The notes under the pieces were generated by a model. That model was not told the origin of the DNA. It saw nothing but the letters and a program-made list of their open reading frames with translations, and did no database searches. Position numbers and translations under genes: made by a program. From Sphagnum compactum (lineage: Eukaryota > Bryophyta > Sphagnopsida > Sphagnales), in the NCBI GenBank assembly GCA_965153455.1, contig OZ234498.1, forward strand, positions 4,154,001-4,218,000: 64,000 bases of DNA, read 5' to 3'. Positions 46,401 through 58,000 of the stretch are shown here, in pieces; the stretch's first letter is position 1; every line of letters begins with the position of its first letter.

Positions 46401-48488
46401 AGGTGTTGGATGGGGCAGATTGCATGCTTGATGACAAGGCAGCAATGCAGGAATTGCTTGAACAAATCCCAAGAAGTATGTGATACCTCTCTTCATACGC
46501 AATGATCTTGGAATATATCACAGTAATCCATTTCAACTGCAGTCTGATTCAGAGGTTGCTTTCTAATTGTGCCAAGGCCAGTTCCCCAAACTGGCTTTGC
46601 TGCAAAATGGGAGAAAGTCTTGGAATCCTCTTCTGATATTGAGTTATCTATCACTTGTTCTACATCCAGGCCGGCAAACAGCGGTTTTTGCTTCAAGTTG
46701 GCAACCTGAACTTGAGCAGCTGATGAAGGATTTCATGCCAAATTCGAAGCATATCAAGGTATCTCTACCTTTCATGAAGAGTATAATCTTAGTTTCCTGC
46801 TGGAGGTTTGATCTTCTATTTACAATAATGTGAAGTTGAAGGCTTTGGGGACAATTGTTTTCGTTCCATCTCCAGGTGGGACAATCATGGCTTATTTTTC
46901 AGAGGCAGCACATTCATTTCTCATGTTGGTTCCAATCTGTTTGGTGGAAGGCTTGTCCAGTTTTTTTCAGATCACTGACCACACGTTGAAGCTGAATACT
47001 CAAATGATTTCCTTGCCCCCTGCTGGCTGAGTTATATTTCATTTTTCTGTTAATGCAGATCGTTGTTGAGGAACGAGTGGGCTCACAAGAACTACAAAAC
47101 CAAGAGGGTGTCGTTCAGGTTGTTGAGGTATTCTTTTCTACATTTTGTCAATTGAGAACTTGTGACCTGACTGTTCAGGGTTGATATGGATACAACCAAT
47201 TGGAGAATTCTGTCTTTGCAGACAGTAGTGTGCAGTCTCACAAGGAAGGCTGAGTTAAAAGTGCTTTGTGGGGGCAGGTGTTGGAGGAAGCTGCAAGAGA
47301 TGCACGACTAACTTCATTGCTGCACACTTTCCAGAAGAGCAAAAAGTGATAAATTCTAGCCCTCCCCAACAATTTGCAATATTCATGTACAGAACAGGCA
47401 CATTATAGGAGGAATCTTCATTCTTAGGTCCTTGTTTTATTGTCAAAAATGTATGACATCTCATGACTTTGATTCCTCAATAGTGCATTGATATTCCAAC
47501 TTAGATGATTGATGTTGGTGTTGATATTTCAGGAATGGTGTAGTGGTCTTTGCCCTCTACAAAGAGGAGGCTCTTCATGTTGAGAGTCTGCTTCGACAAA
47601 GGTACATAACTTCAAGTGTAATACCAATGGACTTCATTGAGAATAGCTGAATTAAGGGGTAAACTAGTTTGTTTAGCTCTGTTGAACATGCTGTCATCTG
47701 GTATCAGTCACAACTCGCCAGGTTGTGTATCTGTGTTTCTTTGTGTTGTTATTCATGCTGATCCATTTTCTCTTGTAGATCTGTACTGCTTTTGTGTTCT
47801 TTGTACGTTCTTCTCCTTTACTACTATGTCTGATGCAATGCAGAGGGTGGAAAGTCGCAGCAGTGCATGGTGGAATAATGAAGACAGAACGAAAACACGT
47901 TGTCAAGTCTTTCAAGGATGGCAAATGCTCCATCTTGGTATGGGGTTCAAGGCATCCTCAGAAACATTTGGAGGTTTTTCTCCTTCTGGGTTTTGGCATC
48001 TGCAAGTGTGCGCGGGTCAGATTCAAATGTATTCTTCTCAGTACATATGCATTCCCCACTAGTCTCTTTCTTAAGGAATTCCTTCCTGTCTTCCTTTTTG
48101 CAGGTTGCAACAGATGTGGCAGTGCGAGGCCTTGTAATTCCAAATGTGGATTATGTTATCAACTATAGCTACCCATATACTGCTGAGGACTATGCTGTTC
48201 GATTAAATCAAAGTGGCAGAACTGGGAGGAAGGGCATTGTGCACACGTTTTTCACTCCAGCTTATCAGGTGGGTATCCATTTGGATATGAATTGTCAATG
48301 ACTTTCTTTTGGGTTGTAGATAAGTGAAGCTCCATGTGAAAAAAAGAATGAAAGTTGAAAATCTCTTTGCTTTGCAGGCGCGAGCTCAGGAGCTGGTTGA
48401 GGTTTTGACAGATGCAGGGCAGGTTGTTCCTGACGAATTGCTGAAGATGATAAATCCTTCCAACAAAAAGGCAAGAATCGGAAATTGA
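43451..48488 (+). CDS. DBP3/RH5-like DEAD-box protein with degenerate ATPase motifs (1019 aa)
   Basis: Twelve exons join without a stop: 43451-45458, 45547-45671, 45789-45896, 46133-46213, 46403-46475, 46670-46758, 47059-47127, 47278-47345, 47533-47601, 47844-47937, 48104-48268 and 48378-48488. All introns are GT-AG. Residues 1-620 are a basic, low-complexity extension rich in Lys, Arg and Ser. From residue 625 the sequence follows the nucleolar DBP3/RH5 helicases: Q motif kept (PTPLQ, 644-648), LVLS, VVFALYKEEA, ATDVA, NYSYP and AHTFFT-like VHTFFT. Catalytic motifs are altered: motif I is AEQGAGQA (Lys and Thr lost, 665-672), Ia is SSSADHAQQ, the TPGRL motif is TPGGL, II is LDGAD instead of DEAD (776-780), III is ASS instead of SAT, and VI lacks the His and second Arg. 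It should fold as two RecA lobes but not hydrolyse ATP. Likely a nucleolar or nuclear RNA-binding pseudoenzyme; function is inference. Confidence 0.93.
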
Positions 48489-49880
48489 GGAAAGCACCTT
48501 CACAGAGTCTCACTGTGTTGACCTGTTCTGATTTACTCTTTTCTGTGCTCTCGTCTCAAATGGGAATGAAATAAAAGGGATACACAACGTTCAGTGTGCC
48601 AAGCTTGGGTTTCTGCCTCATCAACAAGATGACATTTTGCTGGAGGGGGGAGAGGGGAAAGAGATGGGAAGAAGGATAAGAAGCCTGGTCCAAAATTTCT
48701 TTTACTACTTATAAGCCCTTGAAATGTTAGTTACTAGATCTAAGTATGACAGCTTGCAGGTTCCTGTAAATCAATGCCAACTATTTTGTTCCAATATTAT
48801 AGCCATTATATTTTGGCTTTAAATGAAACTACACTCTCTTGGACTTCAGTCTCTGCTCAAAATGGAGGAAAGTTTCGTTGCACAGAGTTCCTGAAAACTG
48901 AACAAATGATGTCCCAAGATTGATGCTGAAACCCAAAACATGATCTCTTCTTTTTCTTTCCTCAAAATCTCCATGGTCCTCTTCTAAAGCTGTTTCTTAT
49001 CCTTCACACTTGATGAGCATCTCCTGCTGGATCAACATCCAACCAAAACATTAACGATTAACCACCCTCTAGTGTGTCACATAAGGCAAAACCTTTAGGC
49101 ATCAGTTTCAAACAAATCAAATCAGAAAACTTGGGCCACTAGGATTGGAACAAATGCAACTGAATTTCTTGAGCTTTCAGGGCAACAACCTACACCAAAG
49201 TCTCAGATGTCTTCCATACCTATACCATTCTCATCATTCCATTGATGCAAGCCTTCCTTGCACCTGATTGTGGAGAAGTGTGAATGAAAATGAGGTCTTT
49301 TTATCATTCCATTTGATGTGAACCATCCTTGCAGCTTGTGGAAAAATGAAATTCGAAAGGAAGTCATTCTCTGCGGACCTGGTAGAACATTAGACCTTGG
49401 TGAGGAGTAGTAGCACAATCATTTTTACTAGGTTAACAATTTGAACAAATGTGATGACGGTGTACGTAAACTACTTGATAGAGGTTCTTATGTCAAAAAA
49501 ACTGCATGGCAGTTTGAGTTATTTGACATGGAGATTTCAACTGTCAAAATACTATGCACCTTCAACTATTTGAATTGAAAAAGAAAGGAGAAAAAACTAT
49601 TGGATCTAACACCCAAGGAAACTTGATTTGTAGTATTTACTTAACACTAGGTAGGAACCTATTGCAGCAAAGAGCATTGAATTTCGAGTTTGTACAACTA
49701 AGTTATAGCTAGGTCATGCAAAGGCAACTTGGGCTCCATGTTGCTATCTATGCACTACTCATGACGATCAAATACTTTTTCTCTTATGTTTTAATATGGT
49801 TTTCCAATAGTTTGTCATTATTTATGTCAATGTCAAATTTAATTTAAAATAATATTAATATAATGGGCATTACGTTAATT
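48489..49880. other. 3' flank of the helicase-like gene and intergenic DNA
   Basis: The first few hundred bases are probably 3' UTR. The remainder contains no supported exon. Confidence 0.5.
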
Positions 49881-50079
49881 TGCCCTTTCATATCCATGTT
49901 GGTGGGTAAGGAAAAGAAGTGAGTTAGTTACTGGGAACCTTAGTAGTGAAAGGCAGTAGTTATTTGGAAAACAAGTGAGGTTTTTAAGCTTGGAAATGAG
50001 GTAGGTATGCATTAAACTTATCTGTAAAGTCAGGCAATTAGGGGGTGAGAACGGCCAGTTTCGGCATAATAGGTCGTCA

Positions 50080-50230
50080 AATATGTAACTGGGAATGAAA
50101 TTTTACAAAATGAAATAACTGCGACCCCAACTAGTTTTTTTCCACCAATTTAGGTGACAAACTGAGTTTCATTCCCTCTTTCCTTTTTCCTGAGCGCCTC
50201 CATTTGTTGCTACATATATATTTTCACTGC
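50080..50230 (-). repeat. Dispersed repeat, inverted relative to 59925-60060
   Basis: The reverse complement shares with 59925-60060 the ordered blocks GTGAAAATATAT-ATGTAGCA, GGAGG-GCT, ATGAAACTCAGTTTG, AGTTATTT-TTTTGTAAAAT and a CATTT--AATTA end. The copies are about 130 bp in the aligned part. Confidence 0.65.
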
Positions 50231-51400
50231 TTCTACCTGTGCAACTACTATAATTACTCTCGAACCTTGTGTACTAAATGTTGAGTCTCAACATTTCATA
50301 CTGAGATTAATAAAATTTATTTACTTTGCGGCAATGATTTTATTTTCAAACTATCAAGGTGTCTTGGCAAGCTACATACAAACCCATATGCAATTTATTC
50401 ATGACAATTTGAAAAGGTGAGAGTAAGTGGCTATGGCTACCTTTTATTTTAATTAGGAAGATTTTTGCTCCTTGGGAACTTAAGCACTCAAAATTAGGTG
50501 ACGATCCAAGGCAGCATATGGTAAGTGTGTTGGCAAAATATTGTCCCTAATGAGCCATTATATGGCAATCAAGTAGATGGAGATGTAAGAAACATGACGA
50601 TCATTTTCATTTTATAGGTGACTAATTGGCAATCTTGGTTGTTTAGTATTAGGACACAAAAAAACAAAATGAAAGAAATTGCAAAAACAAAACAACAAAT
50701 GGATTTGGGGGGAATTCAACCTTGATCCTTGAGGATCCTAGCCACCCCAACCCAAATCTACGCAAGCCACAAACATTAGAATCATACATGCATGTCTACA
50801 TTAGTAAGAAGTTGTCAATGCATCACAACAAAACCACTTGTATAGCACCCACCCACAATGCAACAATAACATAAACTAAGCAACACACATGCATGCCTAG
50901 AAATTGAAAGAAACACAATATGATTCAATGAAAAAGAACTGAGGTGGAAATCCAAACTTCCATTAATTTATATAATGCTTAGGAGTTGCATACATCAAGT
51001 ACCAAGCTGAATTATTGATCAGCAACTATACTCTTCATGCCAAAAGCCATAGTAAAAAGTTTGTTGCCATACAAGCTACAAGTGTAAGAACCACTAAAAC
51101 ATTTGCACCATGAGCTACTAGTAAAACACATCAAAAGTCTAACAATTGACTACATACCTCATCTTATTACCATTCCAATCCTTCATGGCATCCCCAAAAG
51201 GAAAATTATCTAGAGTGTAATGATCTTCTGCAAAGAAAATGGCTCAATAATCAATGACCTTTGCGTTGTATTTCCAAAAAAATTCAACCCAAATCAGTGC
51301 ACCCCTATTCATTGTTAGGTTTTCAAAGATATCAATAACATTATATGGAGTAATTTGGTTTGGGAAATTTCAATATGATAAAATAAAACAAAGCAAATTA
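50231..51400. other. Intergenic DNA
   Basis: Includes GGATCCTTGAGGATCC-like inverted sequence near 50725 and a degenerate box-B-like GGTTGAATTCC on the minus strand near 50710. No gene seen. Confidence 0.4.
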
Positions 51401-51405
51401 TCTAC

Positions 51406-52345
51406 CTTCATTAATAGATTAAATTATGTGTAAATTATCTTTGTATACAATGAATGGTTATGTATGATGTAAATATTTTTTGTCCACACAAATAATAAAA
51501 TTTGATTAGAGGAGATTTAAGGAAATTTTGAAATATAAATTTGTAATAATGTGCATGTTCAATACACCTTATTATTATTTATATGTAAATTGGATTTTAG
51601 TTTACAACATATCAAATAATGATACATAATTAATATTTTTTGTGTAACTTTAATGTTTATTAATCTTTATAGACATGACATCTCAATATTTGCTTTAAAT
51701 TGCAATAAAAATTCATTAAACATTAAACTACATGTAAATTATATTTGTGCAAATGAATATTTATGTATGATGCAAGTTTTTTTGTGCATCTAAGTATTAA
51801 ATTTTGATTAATTTAAGGAAATTTTCAAATATGAATTTGTAATAATGTAAGTTCAATATATGTAATTTATTGTTTCTTTGTAAATCAAATGTTAATTACA
51901 ACAAATCATGTAATGATACATAAATCATAATTTTGTGGTAAGTTTAATGTTTATTCATTTATATGTATGATGTCTTAATATATTTTTTAAATTACATAAA
52001 GATTCATTAATTACTAAAGTACACATAAATGTTTTTTGTATACATGAATGATAACATGTATGATGAATTGTTTTGTGCATATAAATATGACATTTTAATT
52101 TGGAAATAAAATTTAAAGAAATTCAGAAATATAAAACAATTTAATAATGTGTATGTTCAATGCATGCATAATTTATGATTTCTATGTAAATTCAATTTTA
52201 GTTTACAACATATGAAGTAAGGATATTTAAGTAATATTTTTTTGGAATATTTCCAATACATGTGTATTTATTATTTCCATGTAGATTCAATTTTAGTTAA
52301 CAACATGTCATGTAATGATACATAATTAATAGTTTTTAGAATTGT
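51406..52345. repeat. Tandem array, about 300-bp unit, three copies plus a partial
   Basis: Units begin at 51406, 51711 and 52004 with TTCATTAA-TA-TAAA. They share TGTATGATG, TTTAA-GAAATTT, AATAATGT-----TTCAAT, AATT-A-TTTAGTTTACAACAT and ATGATACATAA. A partial fourth unit lies at 52238-52345. The region is non-coding and AT-rich, a satellite-like arrangement. Confidence 0.8.
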
Positions 52346-52950
52346 AATTTTTGCTATTAGTTCCAATAATTTTTTCATTTATTGAAATTCTTTATTTATT
52401 TACTTATGATTAAATAATAATAAAATTTAGAATAATTAGTAAAAATACATAATAAATTATCATATAATCTCAGAAATTATTGTTATTTAACACTCCCATA
52501 CTATAAAATATTTTTTCTTATTTAATATTTATTATACTAGGTCATTTAATAGTTCCAACAAGTAAGACAAAAATAAGAATAAAAATAATTAAATAAATAG
52601 CGTAACCTAACTACTAGCTACAATATTATTATTAATGTTGTTGTAATTGTAGTCAATTATTAAGTATCACAGCATTATAATAATTACTCTAATTAAAATC
52701 TCATCTAAATTTTATTATTGAATATTAAAATTTGAGTTAATTTTTGTTTTATGAAATATTAATAAAAATTTAAAATGAATTTCGAATTATCAAAATATTC
52801 AGTGATAATTAATTAATTAATTAATAGATAAATACATTTAATTGCTGCATTTAAAATACTAATCACCATATTTTAATAAATGATAATAATATGTTTAAGT
52901 CTTTAATTATACTACTATATAATTAAAAATAATTGATGAATATTACTATA
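52346..52950. other. AT-rich intergenic DNA
   Basis: Very AT-rich with no coding signal, directly before the probable CACTA element. Confidence 0.5.
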
Positions 52951-52959
52951 AGTAATTAA

Positions 52960-54543
52960 GGTAAGTAGCTAGACCTAGGTTAGGTAGATTATTAGGTCTA
53001 GGCCTAATTAAGCTTAGACTAGCTTGTACAACTATATTACAACTATTTGAGTTGCAATTATGTTACAACTAGGGTAGACAACAAATGGTACTCTATCACT
53101 AAACATTTTCAAGTTTTCCCTCATTTCAACACCAAATTGAACATTTTTATTATCATTGCAAGCACAAAACATAGAGCTACAAATGTTCTTTGAACGCCAA
53201 AAGCAAAGGAACAAAGTAGAGAATGCAAGAAGAGAAAAAGTGATATTTTGTCTCAAATTTTGTCTCTAGACCCCTTTTACTTCCAACAACTGTATCTTGC
53301 TCATTTCTCATTCATTTTGAATTATTTCAAAGGCTACAAATGCGCTATCTCAAGATTTATAAAATTTGTTTAAAGTGAAAAAATAAAAAAATAATAGTTG
53401 AAGAGTTTAAGCTTCAAAATCATACTGAACATTTATGAAAAAATCCAAAGCACAACCCCCTTCACTTTGAAAGGGCATATCTTGTTCATTTTCCATTATA
53501 TTGTAATGATTTTGATAGGTTTGGATACGCTAGGTGAAGGACTACAAAATTGTTTTAAGTTTCAAAATGAGCAGACCATGGACAAAAGAGTTATAATGAT
53601 CCAATATCGTTAAGTGTTCAATGATAAGTATGTTTACCCTAAGTCACAACTAAAATCTTTATCCCATATTGTTTGGTTTCCATTCCATGAATCCAAACTA
53701 TATAAATGAGTGCACTAGGATTGTTGGAGAACACAATAAACATGAAAATCTAATAGCCATTTGGGATGAGCCAATCAAAAAGATTCAACCTTAAAGGCTA
53801 AACCAAATGAAATAGGATATCATTTATTAATTGCCATGTGGTTTAGGTCTAGGCCTAACATAGGTGCCTAGATTTAGCCCTAACTTAAGCCTAAATTAAA
53901 TGGCCTATGTTTAGGTTTATCCTAAGTGCTTAAGTTTAAATTTGACCTATGTTTAGGCACCATGTGGCCTAAACTATTAATGTGGATGTGCCACGTGTCA
54001 TTTAATTATTTATTGACCCCAAAATTTGTGAACATGCCACATGTCATTTAACTATTCGTTGACCCCACATTTTATGAATGTGATGTGTGTCAACATTACG
54101 AGTGTGCCACAAGTCAACAAACCACTAGCCAAATGTTTGATTTACATAGTTGCAACATAGTCAAAATGTTCAACTTACATAGTTGCAACCTAGTTGAAAT
54201 CGTAATTATATTTTTGGCTAATGTCATGCTTAGTTAGCGGATGATGTTCATCCATTAGTCAAATGTAGTTGACAACATCCCTCGACTATATTGGTAGAGC
54301 AATTTTCAACTAAATTGGCAAATAGTGGCACGTGGTGGCTATTGTTGTGGTGTTGACACGTGGCATACACTTTCGATTATAATTTCACACTAGACGTATT
54401 TTTAGACATTATTGGTTCGTAGTTGTAAAAAATATTTCTTAGTTGCAAAAAATAAATTGCAACTATATGTGTAGTTTTCGATTTTATTTGTAGTTGAACA
54501 GTAATTAAAAACGTAGTTGCAAAAGGGGAGGTTTTCTAATAGT
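52960..54543. mobile_element. Probable CACTA (Spm-like) transposon, 3' end with subterminal repeats
   Basis: The sequence ending at 54543, read as its reverse complement, begins CACTATTAGAAAACC, matching the CACTA superfamily terminus CACTA--AGAAAA. The last few hundred bases carry many copies of a short motif in both orientations (TAGTTGCAAC, TAGTTGAAA, TTGCAACTA), as CACTA subterminal regions do. Further left come repeats of TAGGCCTA (52980-53030, 53840-53970) and a duplicated 48-bp block (53986 and 54034, GCCAC-TGTCATTTAA). No transposase frame is visible. The left end is not found, so 52960 is only where the repeats start. Confidence 0.5.
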
Positions 54544-57500
54544 GATCAGTAATTTTCCTAGATATTCATGTGTCTATTTTGTCAAAATGTTGGCAAGTTC
54601 TTTGGGTGCCCGTGGGGCATATGTGCATGTAAACATGTCTATCACATCTTGTAGACAATTATGTTCTATGGGCTCACAGAAAAGTTCATTCATTACTGCA
54701 CATGGAGTTGGGATGAAGTTCATCATTTATTATAATGTTGTAAAGCCTTTGAACTTTCGTGATACTACATAACAATTGCATTTGTTTCAAATCAGTTGTG
54801 TTTTCTCATTCATCAAACTTGATGTAGTTGCCTTCATTATGTAGAGATTTTTGTTTTTAGTTACAGTTAAACAATTTTTTCTCCATTGTGTATTATTTCA
54901 ACCATTTTTATGAGATGTATATGTTATTTTGTTCTAGCGATTATACACTATTGGTGTGGCATCAAAGTATGTGACTTGATAAAACTTTATACAATTTGTT
55001 TGCAATAAACCCATTGATAGTCATAACATGCTTTCATGTATATTGTCTTATTTGATTGCCATTGTAACACATGTTTGTTGAATAACTAATATGTTTATTA
55101 GTTTAAATTCATCAAATAATTTTTAGTCATGTAATTTCTTGTCATTTCAACAGTTATGAAAATATTGAAGGTATTGTATAAAAACCTTAAATATTTGGAA
55201 CATTTGTTGCACCAAGAATGATAATATGTTTAAAGTCAATAAATCATTGTTGATTCCCCTAGCAAATCATGTATGTAACCTGGCAAAATATTCCATGACA
55301 AGGCATGGAATATTTTACGACATCATATATTAATTCCATGTGGAAAAATAATATACTTGAAATATTCCATGATGTGGCATTGAATATCCATAAAGATTTC
55401 TTCCTACTCACGTTCACTTGTTTGCCTGTTCACTTGCTACTGTCGTTCCAATGTGATGAACATACACATTGTGCAATGAACATAACAACATAAGTTCATA
55501 GACGATGAATAACACGATGAACACACAATGCAAAACAAACTTCAAAACAAAATGCAATGCAATGAACAAAGAAGTGAATATAAAACAAAGTACCTTTAGA
55601 GCTGGTAATGTAAAGACTAAGAAGATCTTGAAGTAGAATTCAACTTGCAAATTAAATAGGGAAGGAGTATGTTTAACTAGAAGTTGAAACTCCCTTTGTG
55701 CACTCCAACCTCCTTTCCTTCTACGTCCAATGGCCTTCTATTCAATGCCATGAAAGTGAAAATCTCCATGCCGCCTTTCTGGATTTACAAAACCATTGAC
55801 TCTACAAACTTAATGCTTGTAGCTCCAAGTTCCAATGTCACCTTGTTGCTAACAAAGGCAACAAAAAATGTAGCAACAATTCACTATAACAAAATAAAAA
55901 CAAAGAGACCTAACAATTATCTATATAAACATGTAGAGGTGACTCACAAAAGAAAGAAGGGAATGTTAGCAATGAAGAAAAATGTCATGTGTAGTAAAAT
56001 GTAATGTCACTTCACAAAAAGTAAAATTAAGGTGGCTATAAAGCTTGGAAAAGAGGAGCAACTATGGCAATGGAGGTGGATGGGAGGCGGCTACCAGTTG
56101 AGATTGATGAGATTGGTAGCAAACACCAACAACCTCCAGCAACTCTAGATGGAGATGTCAATGATTTCCAAACCTTAATCAATTAATCAAACCCATGACT
56201 AGCCCTAGATCAAATATTTAGGATTATGGAAAAAATGTTTTTAAAAAACCGTTTGATTTTACAAGGGGGGATAGAATGAACCATTGGAATATCACCACTT
56301 GGCAAAATTTCGCCCAAACAAAACATTGTTTTGCGGATACAATTGAAAGAAAGGATAGGGGGTGAAAGAGAAGGTGAGTTTATAGATAACTTTATTGTAC
56401 TTGGAAGTGTTCAAGGATGACCATACAAGGACTATGCATAATCAATTGTCCAATGACGACTATACAAATGATGATGTAAAATCACCCATATAATTCCTTG
56501 AAATTTTTCATCATTGGAATTTACACTGGTAATAATATATTATTAATATTAATATTAAGTAATAAATCGTTATTGAATCAATAAAAATCAAGAATTATGA
56601 TTTGCAACGGTTAGGTAATCTTAATATGAACCCAATGAAATAGATGACATTTAAATTTTGAATTATTGTGTCATAATTGTGCCCCTTGCAAGGTGCCACA
56701 ATTGTACCTAACATGAAATCTTGTAGTGATTACCTATTTTATCGTACAAGGTGGGCATATTTATCTATTTATTTTCTCATTAATAATTTGGTACCTTTTA
56801 GTTGTTTATGGGTGTAAAAAACATTTGGGGATTTGGCGAGCCTTATATTGGGTTGTTCGCCTTTTAGAGCTCAAGCATGTGAAAATGTACCTATAGTACA
56901 TAGAAAAAGTCTGAGTGAAAATGTATTTATAGTTAAGAATGAAGGAGAGAACGGGTCGAAAAGAGAAAAATGTGAAGAGAAGTAATGAAAGGTAAAGAAA
57001 AGAAGAGAAACAAGGGGTAAAGATAAAGATGTTGCAATAATTAGTAGATTTTCAAGTTTGGCATTTAGGTGTTGAAATTTTATTTTATTTTAATTGCAAA
57101 ATTAACATCAACAATAAAAAAGAATTATGAAAATTTGACAATAAATATACACAACTTTTTTTGGTTTGTTCCCTAGAGTTTAAACCTCTAACATAATGAG
57201 ACAAATTTATAAATTTTCCATCATTTGTAATTTCTTGAAATTTAAAAAATTTAAAATTTTTTAATATTCACTTAAAGATAATTTAAATACTTCAAACTTG
57301 AAGATAATTTTGGAAATTTTGGAAAAAAAAATTTCAAATTTTGGAAATGCTTCAAATTTTGCTTAATTGTTTACAAAACTACTATACCTTGGATTGAAAA
57401 TATAACTTGATATAACAACTTAAACACACAACTTCTATTATGTTACTTATATTTTCGTAGTGGGGTATTGGGTATCATGCCATTAAAACTAAGGTCACAT

Positions 57501-58000
57501 TATTTCAAATCAAAATTATAGCCATAGTTTATCATCTTAGGCTACTGGAATCATGGCACACTACTTGAAAAATGCCTACTTTATTCCCCCCACTACCCTA
57601 TGTCTAATTGTCTTCTCAACCCACATCACATAAAAAATAAACACTTTTTCTTTAAATAGCATCACAATTTCCACATTCAAAAGTAACCCACCAAGTAGTT
57701 TGAAATAACCATTCCATACTGCCTAAAACCCTCTTAATTAAACACAATATTTTATCTCAATGGTTAAACTTGAAGCACCTAATTCATCCATCTAAAACAC
57801 TAGCTAAAATAATGAACTTAACTCCTACCTAATGTTCAACAATGGAGGTAATAATTTTTTATTCATTCCAACCTCCTAATGGTAATATAAGATTATTAAA
57901 TTACCATAAGAACTAGTAAAATTCAATCACATATTCAATAATTTTCTCTTTATTAGCAATGTAAAGACTTGCATTTAGTGTAAAGGTTACATCTAATCAA
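54544..58000. other. AT-rich intergenic DNA with possible further CACTA ends
   Basis: No gene seen. At 56722-56735 the plus strand reads GAAATCTTGTAGTG (reverse complement CACTACAAGATTTC), and at 57559 it reads CACTACTTGAAAAATGCC. Both look like CACTA-type termini, without a partner or target duplication that I can show. The 106-codon frame at 55684-56004 has no recognisable domain. Confidence 0.4.

Noticed and set aside
55684-56004. 106-codon frame in AT-rich DNA
   Set aside because: No known motif, no neighbours of related function; cannot be told from a chance frame or decayed transposon.
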